Shown here piece after piece: positions 9,348 to 18,901 of a stretch of DNA of 64,000 nucleotides (positions within the stretch are counted from its first letter, which is position 1; every line of letters starts with the position of its first letter). Below the pieces are notes generated by a model. It saw nothing but the letters and a program-made list of their open reading frames with translations. It searched no databases and had not been told where the DNA came from. Both the position numbers and the translations under genes were made by a program. The stretch covers positions 1-64,000 of the forward strand of contig CACYXH010000010.1 in assembly GCA_902778245.1 (NCBI GenBank), given 5' to 3'. The stretch is from an uncultured Lachnospiraceae bacterium. GTDB taxonomy: Bacteria; Bacillota; Clostridia; Lachnospirales; Lachnospiraceae.

Positions 9348-12300
9348 CTACTTCACCGTCACCTTACACTTTACGCTTTTGCTTCCTGACTTCACAATGA
9401 TCGTCGCTTTGCCTTTCTTGAGTGCTGTGATATTTCCCTTTTTATCCACCTTTGCCACTTTGGTATTGGTTGACTGATAGGTTATCTTGTCACTGCTCGT
9501 AATCGGCTTCAGCACCGGTACCAGCTTCGCTTTTTTGCCTGCTTTAAGCGTCAGCGATTTCTTAACTCCTGTTATCTTTTTTGTTGTCACTTTCTTTTTC
9601 TGCACTTTTACCTTAACTTTGGCTTTTTTACCGCTTGCCAAAGTAATGGTAATCGTCGCACTGCCCGTCTTCTTTCCAGCTTTGATGGTCAGCTTCCCTC
9701 CCGAGAAACTGCCTGTGGCGACATTCTTCTTATTCGTCGTGACTTTCTTTACGTAATCGCCGGAGGCCAGGCCGGTTATCGTGACCACCTTGGTGCTCTG
9801 CTTTGTCTTCAGCGTAATAGACTTTGTGTTCAAGGTAATCGTGGCTGACAGTTTCTTTATCTGTTCCGTCTTCGTTTTTCCACAGGTTTTGCAGGTGTAG
9901 GTCTTCACGCCCTCCGCCAGCGCGGTCGGCTGCTTCGTAACCTTCCCCTGATCCCAGGTATGATTATGCGCCTCCTGCTTTTCCGATTCCTCCGGCTTCT
10001 CCGTTTCCTTCTCTGTCAGAGTATCATATTCTACTTTTCCATCCACGGTCAACGAAACGCCTTCCGTCACATTCATCACAGCTTTGCTGTTCTGAACGCT
10101 GACCTCCACAGGCGTGTTGGAGTCCTGGCAGACACCCTGCACCGTCATCGTGTCATAAGTATCCGTGTCGGCCGACGACTTCATTTCGATCGTGTAATTC
10201 TGGCCTATCTCCGCCTCAATGGCTACCTCATTGGTCCGGGCACTGTCATTGACCGCCAGGGTAATCGTGTCTGCATCTGTAGTCACGTAAGTTCCCAGAT
10301 CAATATTGGTCATAGCCACCTCGAATTCCGACAGATCCATATCCTGATTTTTTATCGTGTACAGGCGATTGGAAGGAAGATAGATCTTCACATCGTCAGA
10401 GGCCCCCTCCATTTCCAGCACCTGGTAGATGCCGCTCTGGTCCGTGACAAGAGAGCCATCGACAACCCGGGCAATCACGTTGTCCTCCACATCCAAAATC
10501 TCCGCATCATTCGAATTCAGAATCATCAGATTTACCGTATCGTCCGAGGATCCTCGAGTATTCCAGACATCCAGATACCAACTGTACGGTATATAACTGA
10601 TAGGCCCCCATTCCGCACTGCTTCCCCACTCATATCGGTTATTCAGATAATAGTACCAGCCTGTATAATTCCCATCTCGCCCTGTCAGAGTAAGGTATCT
10701 CTGTGTATTCGGGTAGTTACAGTCATACACATACAGTCTGGCCGTTGTCTGGCTGACCTGCTCTACATCATAGCCCAGAACTGCGTGCCCGCTCTTCGAT
10801 CCGTCTGCCAGCCCATAAATACACAACAGTACCGGCTTCCCTGTATCTTTTACCAGTTTTACCTGGTTTACCAGTTCGTTTAATTTGTTCATATTTTCAT
10901 TGCGAAGATTTGCACTCGCCGAACCGTCCTGACTAATCTGCATACACTCGATGAAGTCACGCACCGTGATGCCCAGCCCGCTGCTCTTATCAGAGGTACC
11001 CAAATCGTAAACTCTGCCGGCATTCACCTGGAATGAGTACGGCCACAAACTGTTGTCGGTTCCATTGAAAATCCCCGAGGTACTGCTCATTCCATAGCAG
11101 TTTCCTCCCCAGCCTTTCTTTTTATCCTTCAAATATAAGGTGTCCGACAGCGTATTTACACCAAACATTCTCTGATAATTTTTCAGAGGAATAAAGTACC
11201 CTGCCGAATAACCGAATCCGGTGGTGCTGTTGCTGAATTTGTACGTGAGACTGTCCAGCCCAACTTCACCCATCTCAGGAACCCAGGTGACCGTGCCGCC
11301 ATAATTTTGCCTTACAGACTCTGTCCAGGTGGCATTCCCAGCAGGAAAGTATGCAGTAAGAGTATCCCCCTCAAAGGCCGCATTTGCATAGGTTCCTGTC
11401 TTTTGATCTTCCTCCGGAAACTCCGGTGCATTACCCTTGAAATAGACGGCGGTCAGATTCGTGCAGGATCCAAAAGCGTGCGTTCCGATACTGATATCTT
11501 TGGATAAGATCGTTACTTTCTTAAGTCCGGTGCATCCTTCAAACGCTTCCACTCCCAGATTTGACACCTTCTCAGAAAGGGTAAGCTCAGTTAAAGATGT
11601 ACACCGCCGAAAAGCAGCGTACTCTATTGCCATAATATTTTCCGGAAGCGCAAGATTTTTCAGTTTTTCACAATCGGCAAACGCGGATCCTTTAATGCTG
11701 GTTAAGGTGCTTGGGAGTGACACACTGCTCAAGGCCGAACAAGCCGAGAAAGTTTCTGCTTTAATCACCGTCACCCCTTCCGGAATCCTAATATCCGTAA
11801 AACTGCACCCAGAAAATGCGTATTCTTCTATATTTTTGACACTATCTGGAATAGAAATCTTACTTAAAACCGGACATCCACAGAATGCAGATTTTCCAAT
11901 ATCTGTAATTGTATTTGGAAGGATAACTTCGGTCAGATTCTCGCATTCTGATTGCAGATAGTCAAACGCATAGCTTCCTATGGAAGTAACACCATCCTGA
12001 ACAATTACCTTTTTAATATCCAGCACGTAATTTTTCCATGGCATAGAGTAATAGTTCCAGTTATCCATTTGACCGGTGCCGCTGATCGTCATTGTGCCAT
12101 CCCATTTTAATTGCCAGATTAACTTATCACCACATGTACCTCGCGCTATATAATCTACAGTTTTAATCTTTGCACCATCAAGATTAGTGTTAATTGCGTT
12201 TTTACCTATACATGTCACAGTATCGGGAATTTCAATCTCCGTCAGATTTTCACACCAATAGAATGCATAGCTTCCAATGCTTGTAACACCGGGTTCAATA

Positions 12301-13697
12301 ATCACCTTTTTAATGTTTGATAATACATCCGTCCACGGCACATAGACCCTTTGCCACGTATCTTCCATATCTCCGGTACCTCTAATTGTTAATGTGCCGT
12401 AAATATCTAATCCCCACGTCAAATTATCTCCGCAGGTGCCCGTTGCAATAGGAGTATTATCCTCTAGCCAGGTAATCGTACCACCGTAGTTCTGTTTGAC
12501 ACTGTCCGTCCAGGTAGTGTTTCCGGAAGGATAATAAACATTAAATGACGCATTCGCAAAAGCATCCTCTGCAAAGGATGGCGCGTCACCCTTAAAGGAA
12601 AGCGCCGATAAAGTAATATTCTCCGAAAAAGCCTTATTGCCAATTTTTTTTACGCTTGCTGGTATACTTACGTTTCTAAGTTGGCATCCCGCGAATGCTT
12701 CTCCTCCAATCTCGATTATGCCTTCAGAAAGGGTAACCTTATTCAATTTAAAACACGCATAAAACGCATACGCATCAATACTTCTCAAATTGGATGGCAG
12801 ATTGATGCTTGTAAATTCTTCGCAATCATAAAATGCATATGCCCCGATTCTGCTAAGACTATCAGGAAAATCGATTGTCTCTAGATTAATACATTCCCTA
12901 AAAGCATGATTACCAATCTCCGTAACACTATCCGGCAATATTACTTCAGATAGTTCTGTACATCTATTAAACATCTGGGATCCGATGCTGGTCAATCCAT
13001 TTGGCAACTTTACCTTTTGCAAAGAACTACACCAAAGAAATGTAGCATCTCCTATACTTTCTACACTGTCTGGAAACACAACTTCCGTCAAAGTTTCACA
13101 ACTTTTAAATACATTGTTTCCTATCGACATCACGCTTTCAGGGATATTAATCTCTTCCAAAGACGAACAACCCCAAAATGCCCCATCTCCTATACTCTTC
13201 AATCCATCAGGGAGGGAAATTTTTTTTATTTTTTTTGCATATGAAGCGAAAGAAAAAGCATACCCACCGATACTTGTGACAGGATATACCCCATTAATTC
13301 TATTTGGCACTACAACTTCTGCATCCGTTCCACAGTAACTGGTTATGGTTGCCTCGTTGTCGCTAAGAGTATATTCAAAATCTCCATATCTTTCCGAATT
13401 AGCTAACAAAAGAGAGGGCTCTTCATCTACAATGTCCATATCCTCGTCAGCATCATCCACGATGAAATCATCTGTAGCCTGACTCCATTCATCATCAACA
13501 GTGTCCACATCCACATCTGAAAGATCATACAAAGCAGTCGCATTTAAAGATGTATCTTCGTAATCTTCTTCTAAAAAGTCTTCCACTATAATATCTTCGT
13601 ACGTATCATTCTCCGCTTCCCCAAACATCACCGTAGTATCCATGCTGGTAAACGTAATCGCAAAAATCAAAAGCCATGCCAACTGTTTCTTCTTCAT
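9348..13697 (-). CDS. Large secreted leucine-rich repeat protein with papain-like cysteine protease domain
   Basis: The ATG at 13695-13697 (MKKKQLAWLL) is chosen because a signal peptide begins there and GGAGAGGGAAG precedes it. The mature protein is about 1449 residues. It has an acidic linker (about 30-110), two arrays of BspA-type LRR_5 repeats (about 120-410 and 510-800) separated by cap segments (GTLTIRGTGDMEDTW), and a papain-like domain with GWGGNCYGMSSTSG, SGHAVLGYD and YVYDCNYPN. A beta region and an HNHTW...CKTCGK motif follow, then lysine-rich Big_2-like domains ending CKVTVK. The protease assignment rests on the Cys, His and Asn motifs and was not tested. Its start overlaps the stop of the upstream regulator tail (ATGA), which suggests coupled expression. 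Confidence 0.8.
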   Translation of the reverse strand: MKKKQLAWLLIFAITFTSMDTTVMFGEAENDTYEDIIVEDFLEEDYEDTSLNATALYDLSDVDVDTVDDEWSQATDDFIVDDADEDMDIVDEEPSLLLANSERYGDFEYTLSDNEATITSYCGTDAEVVVPNRINGVYPVTSIGGYAFSFASYAKKIKKISLPDGLKSIGDGAFWGCSSLEEINIPESVMSIGNNVFKSCETLTEVVFPDSVESIGDATFLWCSSLQKVKLPNGLTSIGSQMFNRCTELSEVILPDSVTEIGNHAFRECINLETIDFPDSLSRIGAYAFYDCEEFTSINLPSNLRSIDAYAFYACFKLNKVTLSEGIIEIGGEAFAGCQLRNVSIPASVKKIGNKAFSENITLSALSFKGDAPSFAEDAFANASFNVYYPSGNTTWTDSVKQNYGGTITWLEDNTPIATGTCGDNLTWGLDIYGTLTIRGTGDMEDTWQRVYVPWTDVLSNIKKVIIEPGVTSIGSYAFYWCENLTEIEIPDTVTCIGKNAINTNLDGAKIKTVDYIARGTCGDKLIWQLKWDGTMTISGTGQMDNWNYYSMPWKNYVLDIKKVIVQDGVTSIGSYAFDYLQSECENLTEVILPNTITDIGKSAFCGCPVLSKISIPDSVKNIEEYAFSGCSFTDIRIPEGVTVIKAETFSACSALSSVSLPSTLTSIKGSAFADCEKLKNLALPENIMAIEYAAFRRCTSLTELTLSEKVSNLGVEAFEGCTGLKKVTILSKDISIGTHAFGSCTNLTAVYFKGNAPEFPEEDQKTGTYANAAFEGDTLTAYFPAGNATWTESVRQNYGGTVTWVPEMGEVGLDSLTYKFSNSTTGFGYSAGYFIPLKNYQRMFGVNTLSDTLYLKDKKKGWGGNCYGMSSTSGIFNGTDNSLWPYSFQVNAGRVYDLGTSDKSSGLGITVRDFIECMQISQDGSASANLRNENMNKLNELVNQVKLVKDTGKPVLLCIYGLADGSKSGHAVLGYDVEQVSQTTARLYVYDCNYPNTQRYLTLTGRDGNYTGWYYYLNNRYEWGSSAEWGPISYIPYSWYLDVWNTRGSSDDTVNLMILNSNDAEILDVEDNVIARVVDGSLVTDQSGIYQVLEMEGASDDVKIYLPSNRLYTIKNQDMDLSEFEVAMTNIDLGTYVTTDADTITLAVNDSARTNEVAIEAEIGQNYTIEMKSSADTDTYDTMTVQGVCQDSNTPVEVSVQNSKAVMNVTEGVSLTVDGKVEYDTLTEKETEKPEESEKQEAHNHTWDQGKVTKQPTALAEGVKTYTCKTCGKTKTEQIKKLSATITLNTKSITLKTKQSTKVVTITGLASGDYVKKVTTNKKNVATGSFSGGKLTIKAGKKTGSATITITLASGKKAKVKVKVQKKKVTTKKITGVKKSLTLKAGKKAKLVPVLKPITSSDKITYQSTNTKVAKVDKKGNITALKKGKATIIVKSGSKSVKCKVTVK

Positions 13698-15089
13698 ACT
13701 TCTTCCCTCTCCTTCTCCGTCAATTCTTCTATCAGTTCTTCCAAAATCCTTAAAGTTTTTTCCTTCGGATAAACAAAACTGCTCTTGGGCAACGCTCTGA
13801 TAAAATTGGTAAATGCGGCTCCGATCCCCGGTTCCTGTATGTGCAGATTGCATGCATAGTCTCCGTCAATGTAACCCTGTATCGCGTAGATGTGAAGACC
13901 GTACTTTGATCGCCCCACTCTCAATATCACGGTATAACGACCGGAGCATTTGCACTCTGTCTTCTGGTTCCATCGGTTTCACAAATTCCAATGGCATTTC
14001 GAGAACAATCCCATCTGCCGTAAATTGCCGCAGTCCGCTTTCATCAAACATTATATAGTAGTGAGATTTCAGGTTGACCAGTCGTTCAAACCGCTGTATC
14101 CCTTTTTCAATTACCATCTCCCTTTGCGGGATTTCATGACGTATGTATTTTTCCACAATCTGCCCTGTATAATAATGCCCAAGACATGGCTGAGCCATAA
14201 TGTTATAAAGCCCGTCCTCGCTGGTGTTGTCTATGCTATCCTGCAATATGTGCAGTACATCGCTGCTATAAGAATTGAACGGCTGACATTCTTCTGTCAA
14301 TTGTTTGAAATACTTTTGATACAGATCGATTATCTCCGGATTTGTCTGAACCTGCGCAACACTTAATGTTCTGTCCAAAAGGATCAGATACCGACCGATA
14401 ATAATATAGTAGGGAAGCGGCTGCAACGAATTAGTCTGCTCCGCATCATTAAAATAATACCATGCAAAATATTGGCCGCGGAACGATATCGGAAGTAATT
14501 TTCTCAGCCAGATGATATTCTGCAGCTCACCGTCGATGCCCAGACGCTCCGGTAAGAAGGTCACGATCTGGTGTACTGTAAACTGCCTGCCCTTCTGCCA
14601 GAAAGAAATCAGTTCCTGGCCGATAGTCTCCTCTGATGGCAAATACATGCTGATCTCCGAATTTTGCTTAACTTCGCAGTGAAACACAGCGTGGATCAAA
14701 GCATTTACGTGATAGCGCCCTCGACACACCTGAGACTGCAATAGTTCCGCCTCTATTCCCTCCTTCTCGTCAGGCTGATTCTGTTTCTTTGCAGAAATAT
14801 AATGAAGCTGCACAAGATCGCCCAAAACTTCACAGATTTCTTCCCATATCCGGTAGCGATCCTCTCCCTGCAATAGCATGTCATAATACCGATTGAGTTC
14901 CCGGATCTGGGACAGCGATAGTTGAAAATATCGCTCCAGCTTCTTTACCGAAATATAGGGAAGTATTCTTTCATCATTGAGTGCTTTGTGAATGGATGTT
15001 CTCTCCAAACCAGCTTTCTTAGCAATTTGAGAGATAGGTTCCCCCCTCTCCTCAATCAATTGCCTGAGATAATCTGAAAATCTGGACAT
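13694..15089 (-). pseudogene. XRE-family regulator, apparently frameshifted near its C-terminus
   Basis: The first frame (15089 to 13866, 407 residues) opens with a helix-turn-helix (ISQIAKKAGLERTSIHKALN) and continues as a long helical sensor-like region of unknown family. It ends in an unconvincing tail (SSHLRDTGLH). In another frame the sequence from about 13930 to 13694 reads YGLHIYAIQGYIDGDYACNL and onward to an acidic helical end. Joining the two frames near 13900 gives a smooth protein of about 465 residues. The downstream frame has no convincing start or ribosome site of its own. Its stop overlaps the ATG of the giant surface protein gene, so the regulator probably controls that block. 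Programmed frameshifting or a base-call error are alternatives to loss of function. Confidence 0.6.
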
Positions 15090-15169
15090 GCCTCTGTTCT
15101 CCCTCTAAATTTTCATATATATAAAAAAATTTTAGCAATTTTATGTCTCTTTGTCAGTAAAATCCAAAC

Positions 15170-15212
15170 AAAAAGTGTGACCAGAATTTATAAAAAATCT
15201 GTCACACTTTTT
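15170..15212 (-). terminator. Terminator after the HPr-like gene
   Basis: AAAAAGTGTGAC (15170-15181) and GTCACACTTTTT (15201-15212) are exact complements. On the minus strand the hairpin ends in TTTTT and separates the 15302 gene from the regulator start at 15089. On the plus strand it also ends in T, so it could act both ways. Confidence 0.65.
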
Positions 15213-15301
15213 GCCACACTGATTTATTCAAATAATAATTCAAATGCCCTTTATGCAATTCCCAATTTTGCAAATTTTACCATCTGTAATCTACTTGCTT
15301 C

Positions 15302-15529
15302 TCACGACACCGAATACTTATCCAAAACATCCGAAAAATGCGCATCCTCCTCGGAATATTTTACTGTCAGTTCCTTCGTCAGATCCATGCTCAGCACCCC
15401 CATCAGGGACTTTCCGTCTATCACCGTTCGGTTGCAGGAAACATCCACATCATAATTACACTTTCCGGCTGCATCAATAAAATCTTTCACCTCATCCATC
15501 GCATTTAATCTGATCTTTTTCTCTGACAT
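15302..15529 (-). CDS. HPr-family protein without an obvious active-site histidine
   Basis: The ATG at 15527-15529 has GGAGGTACTGACG upstream; the longer frame has no site. The 75-residue product has the HPr fold pattern (MDEVKDFIDAAGKCNYDVDV, then VIDGKSLMGVLSMDL). HPr carries phosphate for the sugar phosphotransferase system on His15, but that region here reads RLNAMDEVKDF and lacks His. The serine-containing SLMGVLSMD segment is kept. Such His-less HPr relatives are common in Clostridia and are unlikely to be sugar carriers; a regulatory role is a guess. Confidence 0.75.
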   Translation of the reverse strand: MSEKKIRLNAMDEVKDFIDAAGKCNYDVDVSCNRTVIDGKSLMGVLSMDLTKELTVKYSEEDAHFSDVLDKYSVS

Positions 15530-15638
15530 CGTCAGTACCTCCATCGGGCAAATTATACTGTTTTCATGGCGCCTTTCCACATTTCGTGATAGTGCCACAT
15601 TCATAGTATTTACCGGACCGGATTATTATATGTATGCC

Positions 15639-16478
15639 CTACTCCATAAATTCTGTCATATATTTCCAGTATTTCTTCGGCATAAAATTCATCTGACAGC
15701 GGGGATTCTTTCGTTCTTCGATGGCAATGCTGTTGACAAAGCCTTTCCAAAGCCTGGCGTACTCCCGCTCTTTCTCAGAATACCGATGAACCATTTCTTC
15801 CTCCAGCGTCACATCCTGCAGGATAACCCAGCGCATACGGGCGCGGTGTACCAGACATTCCCGATGCGTGCGGTCGTATATCATAAAATTCATTCCCGGA
15901 AAGCGATCAGAAAAGTGATCTCCCAGCAGAGCAAGCACCTGATGCTTTGGCTCTATTTCGCAGAACATGATGCCCTGCTCCCAGTCTGCTTCCATCTGCC
16001 GGGCGGAAATGCAATCTTCATAATGTGGCCTCGGATCATCCAACTCCTTAAGCCGCACAAACATCCGATAATGATGAGCCTCGGTCTGCACCGCCTCGGT
16101 CTGCACCGCTCTGGCCAGTTCAAACACTCTCATAACACAAGCTTCCCGAAGATTTCTGGTAATATTTTTTTGTCTCAGCACAGCTAGCCCCAGCACCATT
16201 GTTCCAAAGATAGCTTCGCCCTTATCCAGACTATGGGAAAGAGCTGCCTGATATAGAATCTCATAGTCCTCTATACCCATCTTATCCCGGATCGTGTTCG
16301 CTACTTTGGCTGCTTTGTCATGATCTGTCTCTACCTCACGGTAATCCGCAAACAATTGATAGTTCTGATTTTCTCCGGTCTGAACTGTGACGTTTCTCAG
16401 TCCGAGGCCGCTGTCCCAGGCATCATAGACGGCTGTAAAAATACCGTCCACACTATCCTCACAGCTGAATATAGTCAT
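15639..16478 (-). CDS. Partner protein of the radical-SAM DNA-metabolism pair (TIGR03915/DUF4130-like)
   Basis: The 279-residue protein matches by memory the family found next to radical-SAM proteins annotated as probable DNA metabolism proteins. Features are the start (TIFSCEDSVDGIFTAVYDAW), a helical middle (RFxGMNFMIYDRTHRECL) and a conserved end (NPRCQMNFMPKKYWKYMTEF). In related genomes the family can be fused to a uracil-DNA-glycosylase-like domain; this copy is not. AGGAGGG lies 10 bases ahead of the ATG. It overlaps the upstream gene by four bases (ATGA), so the two are translated together. Confidence 0.8.
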   Translation of the reverse strand: MTIFSCEDSVDGIFTAVYDAWDSGLGLRNVTVQTGENQNYQLFADYREVETDHDKAAKVANTIRDKMGIEDYEILYQAALSHSLDKGEAIFGTMVLGLAVLRQKNITRNLREACVMRVFELARAVQTEAVQTEAHHYRMFVRLKELDDPRPHYEDCISARQMEADWEQGIMFCEIEPKHQVLALLGDHFSDRFPGMNFMIYDRTHRECLVHRARMRWVILQDVTLEEEMVHRYSEKEREYARLWKGFVNSIAIEERKNPRCQMNFMPKKYWKYMTEFME

Positions 16479-17764
16479 CTGTACGTTTCCCTCCTTTCTG
16501 TCTTCTGCGGGGAGAATGTGTCATCAAACATCGACAACTGGCGATAGGTCTGGGTCTCAAAAGGCAGTTTTTCTTTCACATTCAGCAGATTGCGGTACAT
16601 GGTATTCCCGCTGCAGGTAATAAAATAGATGGCCCGTTTCAACACAACTCCCATTTTTTTCAAAGCCGGATAGTCCAGTTTTCCAAATCTTCGCGCCTGC
16701 ACTATGCGCCTGGCAGATTTTGGGCCAATACCCGGAACCCGCAGCAATACTTCCAGGCTGGCACGATTCACTTCCACCGGAAATTGTCCCAAATGGGATA
16801 ATGCCCAGTCGCACTTCGGATCTATCAACATATTAAAATTCTGGTGTTTTTCGTTCAGCAGCTCTCCCGCCTCAAATCCATAGAAACGCATCAGCCAGTC
16901 CGCCTGATAGAGCCGGTGTTCCCGCAGCAGAGGCGGACCGCCCGGCAGGGACGGCAGAAGCGGATCCTGATTCACCGAGACAAAGGCTGAATAAAATACT
17001 CTCTTCAGTTCAAACTTTTTATACAGAGATTCTGCCACGGAGATGATCTGGTAATCGCTCTCCTGCGTGGCCCCGATGATCATCTGGGTACTCTGGCCCG
17101 CCGGCACAAACCGGGGTGCGTGACGGTACAAAGCCACCTCATATTTATTTTCCTGCATCTTTTCTTGCACCTGACGCATGGGCGCTAATATTTTCTGTCT
17201 GGATTTGTTCGGCGCAAGTTTACGCAGTCCATCCGCTGTGGGAAGTTCCAGATTCACACTCATTCTGTCTGCCAGAAAACCAGTCTTTTCAACCAGCAGC
17301 GGATCCGCTCCGGGGATGGCCTTCACATGAATATAACCCCGAAAATGATATTGTTCCCGCAGCTTAAACAGCGTTTGATAAATCTGCTCCATCGTATAAT
17401 CCGGGCTATGCAAAATCCCGGAACTCAAAAACAGCCCCTCAATAAAATTTCTGCGGTAAAATTCCATGGTCAGCTGACAGACCTCCTCCGGAGTGAAGGA
17501 AGTACGAATCACATCATTGGAGGAACGGTTCACGCAGTAGCGGCAATTATAGATGCACTCGTTGGTAAACAGAATCTTCAGCAAGGAGATGCATCTGCCG
17601 TCCGCCGCGAAGCTGTGACAGATTCCCGGAGCTTCGCAGTTTCCCATATGCTTTCCATCACCTTTTCGGTCAACGCCGCTGGACGTACACGCCACATCAT
17701 ACTTGGCCGCATCCGTGAGAATATTCAATTTTTCATATAGGTTCATTTCCTGCTGAATATGCAC
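16475..17764 (-). CDS. Putative DNA modification/repair radical SAM protein
   Basis: The family (TIGR03916-like) has a CxxxCxxC cluster motif, here CIYNCRYC near residue 65, and a C-terminal helix-hairpin-helix (LRVPGIGPKSARRIVQARRF) expected to touch DNA. Radical SAM enzymes use a 4Fe-4S cluster to split S-adenosylmethionine; the substrate of this family is not known. The GTG at 17762-17764 has GGAG six bases upstream. The ATG at 17746 (MNLYEKLNIL) aligns better with family starts but has a cramped site. It is the first gene of a two-gene operon with the partner at 15639. The family name implies DNA repair, but that rests on association. Confidence 0.82.
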   Translation of the reverse strand: MHIQQEMNLYEKLNILTDAAKYDVACTSSGVDRKGDGKHMGNCEAPGICHSFAADGRCISLLKILFTNECIYNCRYCVNRSSNDVIRTSFTPEEVCQLTMEFYRRNFIEGLFLSSGILHSPDYTMEQIYQTLFKLREQYHFRGYIHVKAIPGADPLLVEKTGFLADRMSVNLELPTADGLRKLAPNKSRQKILAPMRQVQEKMQENKYEVALYRHAPRFVPAGQSTQMIIGATQESDYQIISVAESLYKKFELKRVFYSAFVSVNQDPLLPSLPGGPPLLREHRLYQADWLMRFYGFEAGELLNEKHQNFNMLIDPKCDWALSHLGQFPVEVNRASLEVLLRVPGIGPKSARRIVQARRFGKLDYPALKKMGVVLKRAIYFITCSGNTMYRNLLNVKEKLPFETQTYRQLSMFDDTFSPQKTERRETYR

Positions 17765-17865
17765 AACGATCTCCGTTCTATAACTCCATAACTTTGTTCT
17801 TCCTTGATTATATAACAAGATCAAATGCAAATCAAGAAAAATCGAACATTTGTTTGTATTTAGAC

Positions 17866-17904
17866 TATAGATTCGGAAACACATCAAGTGTTTCCGAATC
17901 TATA
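17866..17904. repeat. Perfect 17-bp inverted repeat
   Basis: TATAGATTCGGAAACAC and its exact reverse complement flank a 5-base loop (ATCAA). It stands between the end of mrp and the start region of the radical-SAM gene. The stem is unusually long for a plain terminator. It may terminate transcripts from the right or act as a structured RNA element. Confidence 0.7.
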
Positions 17905-17907
17905 AAA

Positions 17908-17955
17908 TTAGCCAGAGGACTGTTTTCGGTGTACTGCCGACGTTCCTCTGGCTAA
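17908..17955 (-). terminator. Terminator of mrp
   Basis: TTAGCCAGAGGA (17908-17919) and TCCTCTGGCTAA (17944-17955) pair exactly. On the minus strand TTTTAT follows, eight bases beyond the mrp stop. Confidence 0.7.
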
Positions 17956-17962
17956 TATGAAG

Positions 17963-18799
17963 TTATAATTTTCCGAGAATCTTCACTGCTTCCTCCAGAT
18001 ACGGATTCTGCACCTTCGCAAATCTTCCCTCATCCGCAGCCTCTGCCAGGGACGGATCGATGGGCATCTGTCCCGCTACCGCCAGGCCCAGACTCTGGGC
18101 TGCTTCCTCAATGTGGCTCTCCCCGAAGACCTTGATGATCTTTCCGCAGTCCGGACATTTCAGATAGCTGTAGTTCTCAATCAGCCCCAGGATCGGAATG
18201 TTCATCAGCTTCGCCATATTGTAGGCTTTCTTGACGATCATCTGTACCAGATCCTGCGGGGAAGTCACCACCAAAATACCTTCCACCGGAAGTGACTGAA
18301 ACACCGTCAGCGGAACATCACCGGTTCCCGGAGGCATATCTACCAGAAGATAGTCCAGCTCCCCCCAGATCACATCCGACCAGAACTGCTTTACGGTGCC
18401 GGCGATCACCGGCCCTCTCCAGACCACTGCCTGCTCCGGATCCGGGATCAGCAGATTCAGAGACATTACTTTAATCTGATTCGCTGTCAGTTCCGGCAGA
18501 ATACCCTCTTCGGATACTTCCGCCGGTCCGGTCAGCCCATACATTTTCGGGATAGAAGGACCGGTAATATCCGCGTCCATGATGCCTACCCGGTATCCTT
18601 TCTCCGCCAGCAGGTTTGCCAGGGAAGCGGTTACCATGGATTTTCCCACACCGCCCTTACCGCTGACTACACCGATCACATGTTTTACCTCTGTGTATAT
18701 GTTTGGCTCAACCTGAAAACTCTGCCGAGCCTTTGCGCTGGGACATCCCGCGCAGCTTTCCTTTGAGCAAGATGAATTGCTGCAATTTTTTTCTGCCAT
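17963..18799 (-). CDS. mrp: Mrp/NBP35-family iron-sulfur carrier ATPase
   Basis: The 278-residue P-loop ATPase has the deviant Walker A GKGGVGKS (about residues 48-55), a switch region DADITGPSIP and MPPGTGDV. Members of this family hold and hand over 4Fe-4S clusters to apoproteins. The C-terminal CxxC (KCPDCGK) that binds the bridging cluster is present. An extra cysteine-rich N-terminus (CSNSSCSKESCAGC) is common in clostridial versions. AGGAGG stands eight bases before the ATG. It is probably a single-gene unit with a hairpin terminator right behind it. Confidence 0.9.
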   Translation of the reverse strand: MAEKNCSNSSCSKESCAGCPSAKARQSFQVEPNIYTEVKHVIGVVSGKGGVGKSMVTASLANLLAEKGYRVGIMDADITGPSIPKMYGLTGPAEVSEEGILPELTANQIKVMSLNLLIPDPEQAVVWRGPVIAGTVKQFWSDVIWGELDYLLVDMPPGTGDVPLTVFQSLPVEGILVVTSPQDLVQMIVKKAYNMAKLMNIPILGLIENYSYLKCPDCGKIIKVFGESHIEEAAQSLGLAVAGQMPIDPSLAEAADEGRFAKVQNPYLEEAVKILGKL

Positions 18800-18901
18800 T
18801 TTAAAACCTCCTAAGTTACATAGTATATTTATTGTATCATGCGTGCGATATCGCCACGCGCACTTTCACGCATCTGACAGGTCGTCAGGGTCATCCTTAT
18901 A

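Noticed and set aside
9960..10883. Long plus-strand frame opposite the giant leucine-rich protein
   Set aside because: It is antisense to a well-supported gene with clear domains, has no ribosome site, and shows no family pattern.
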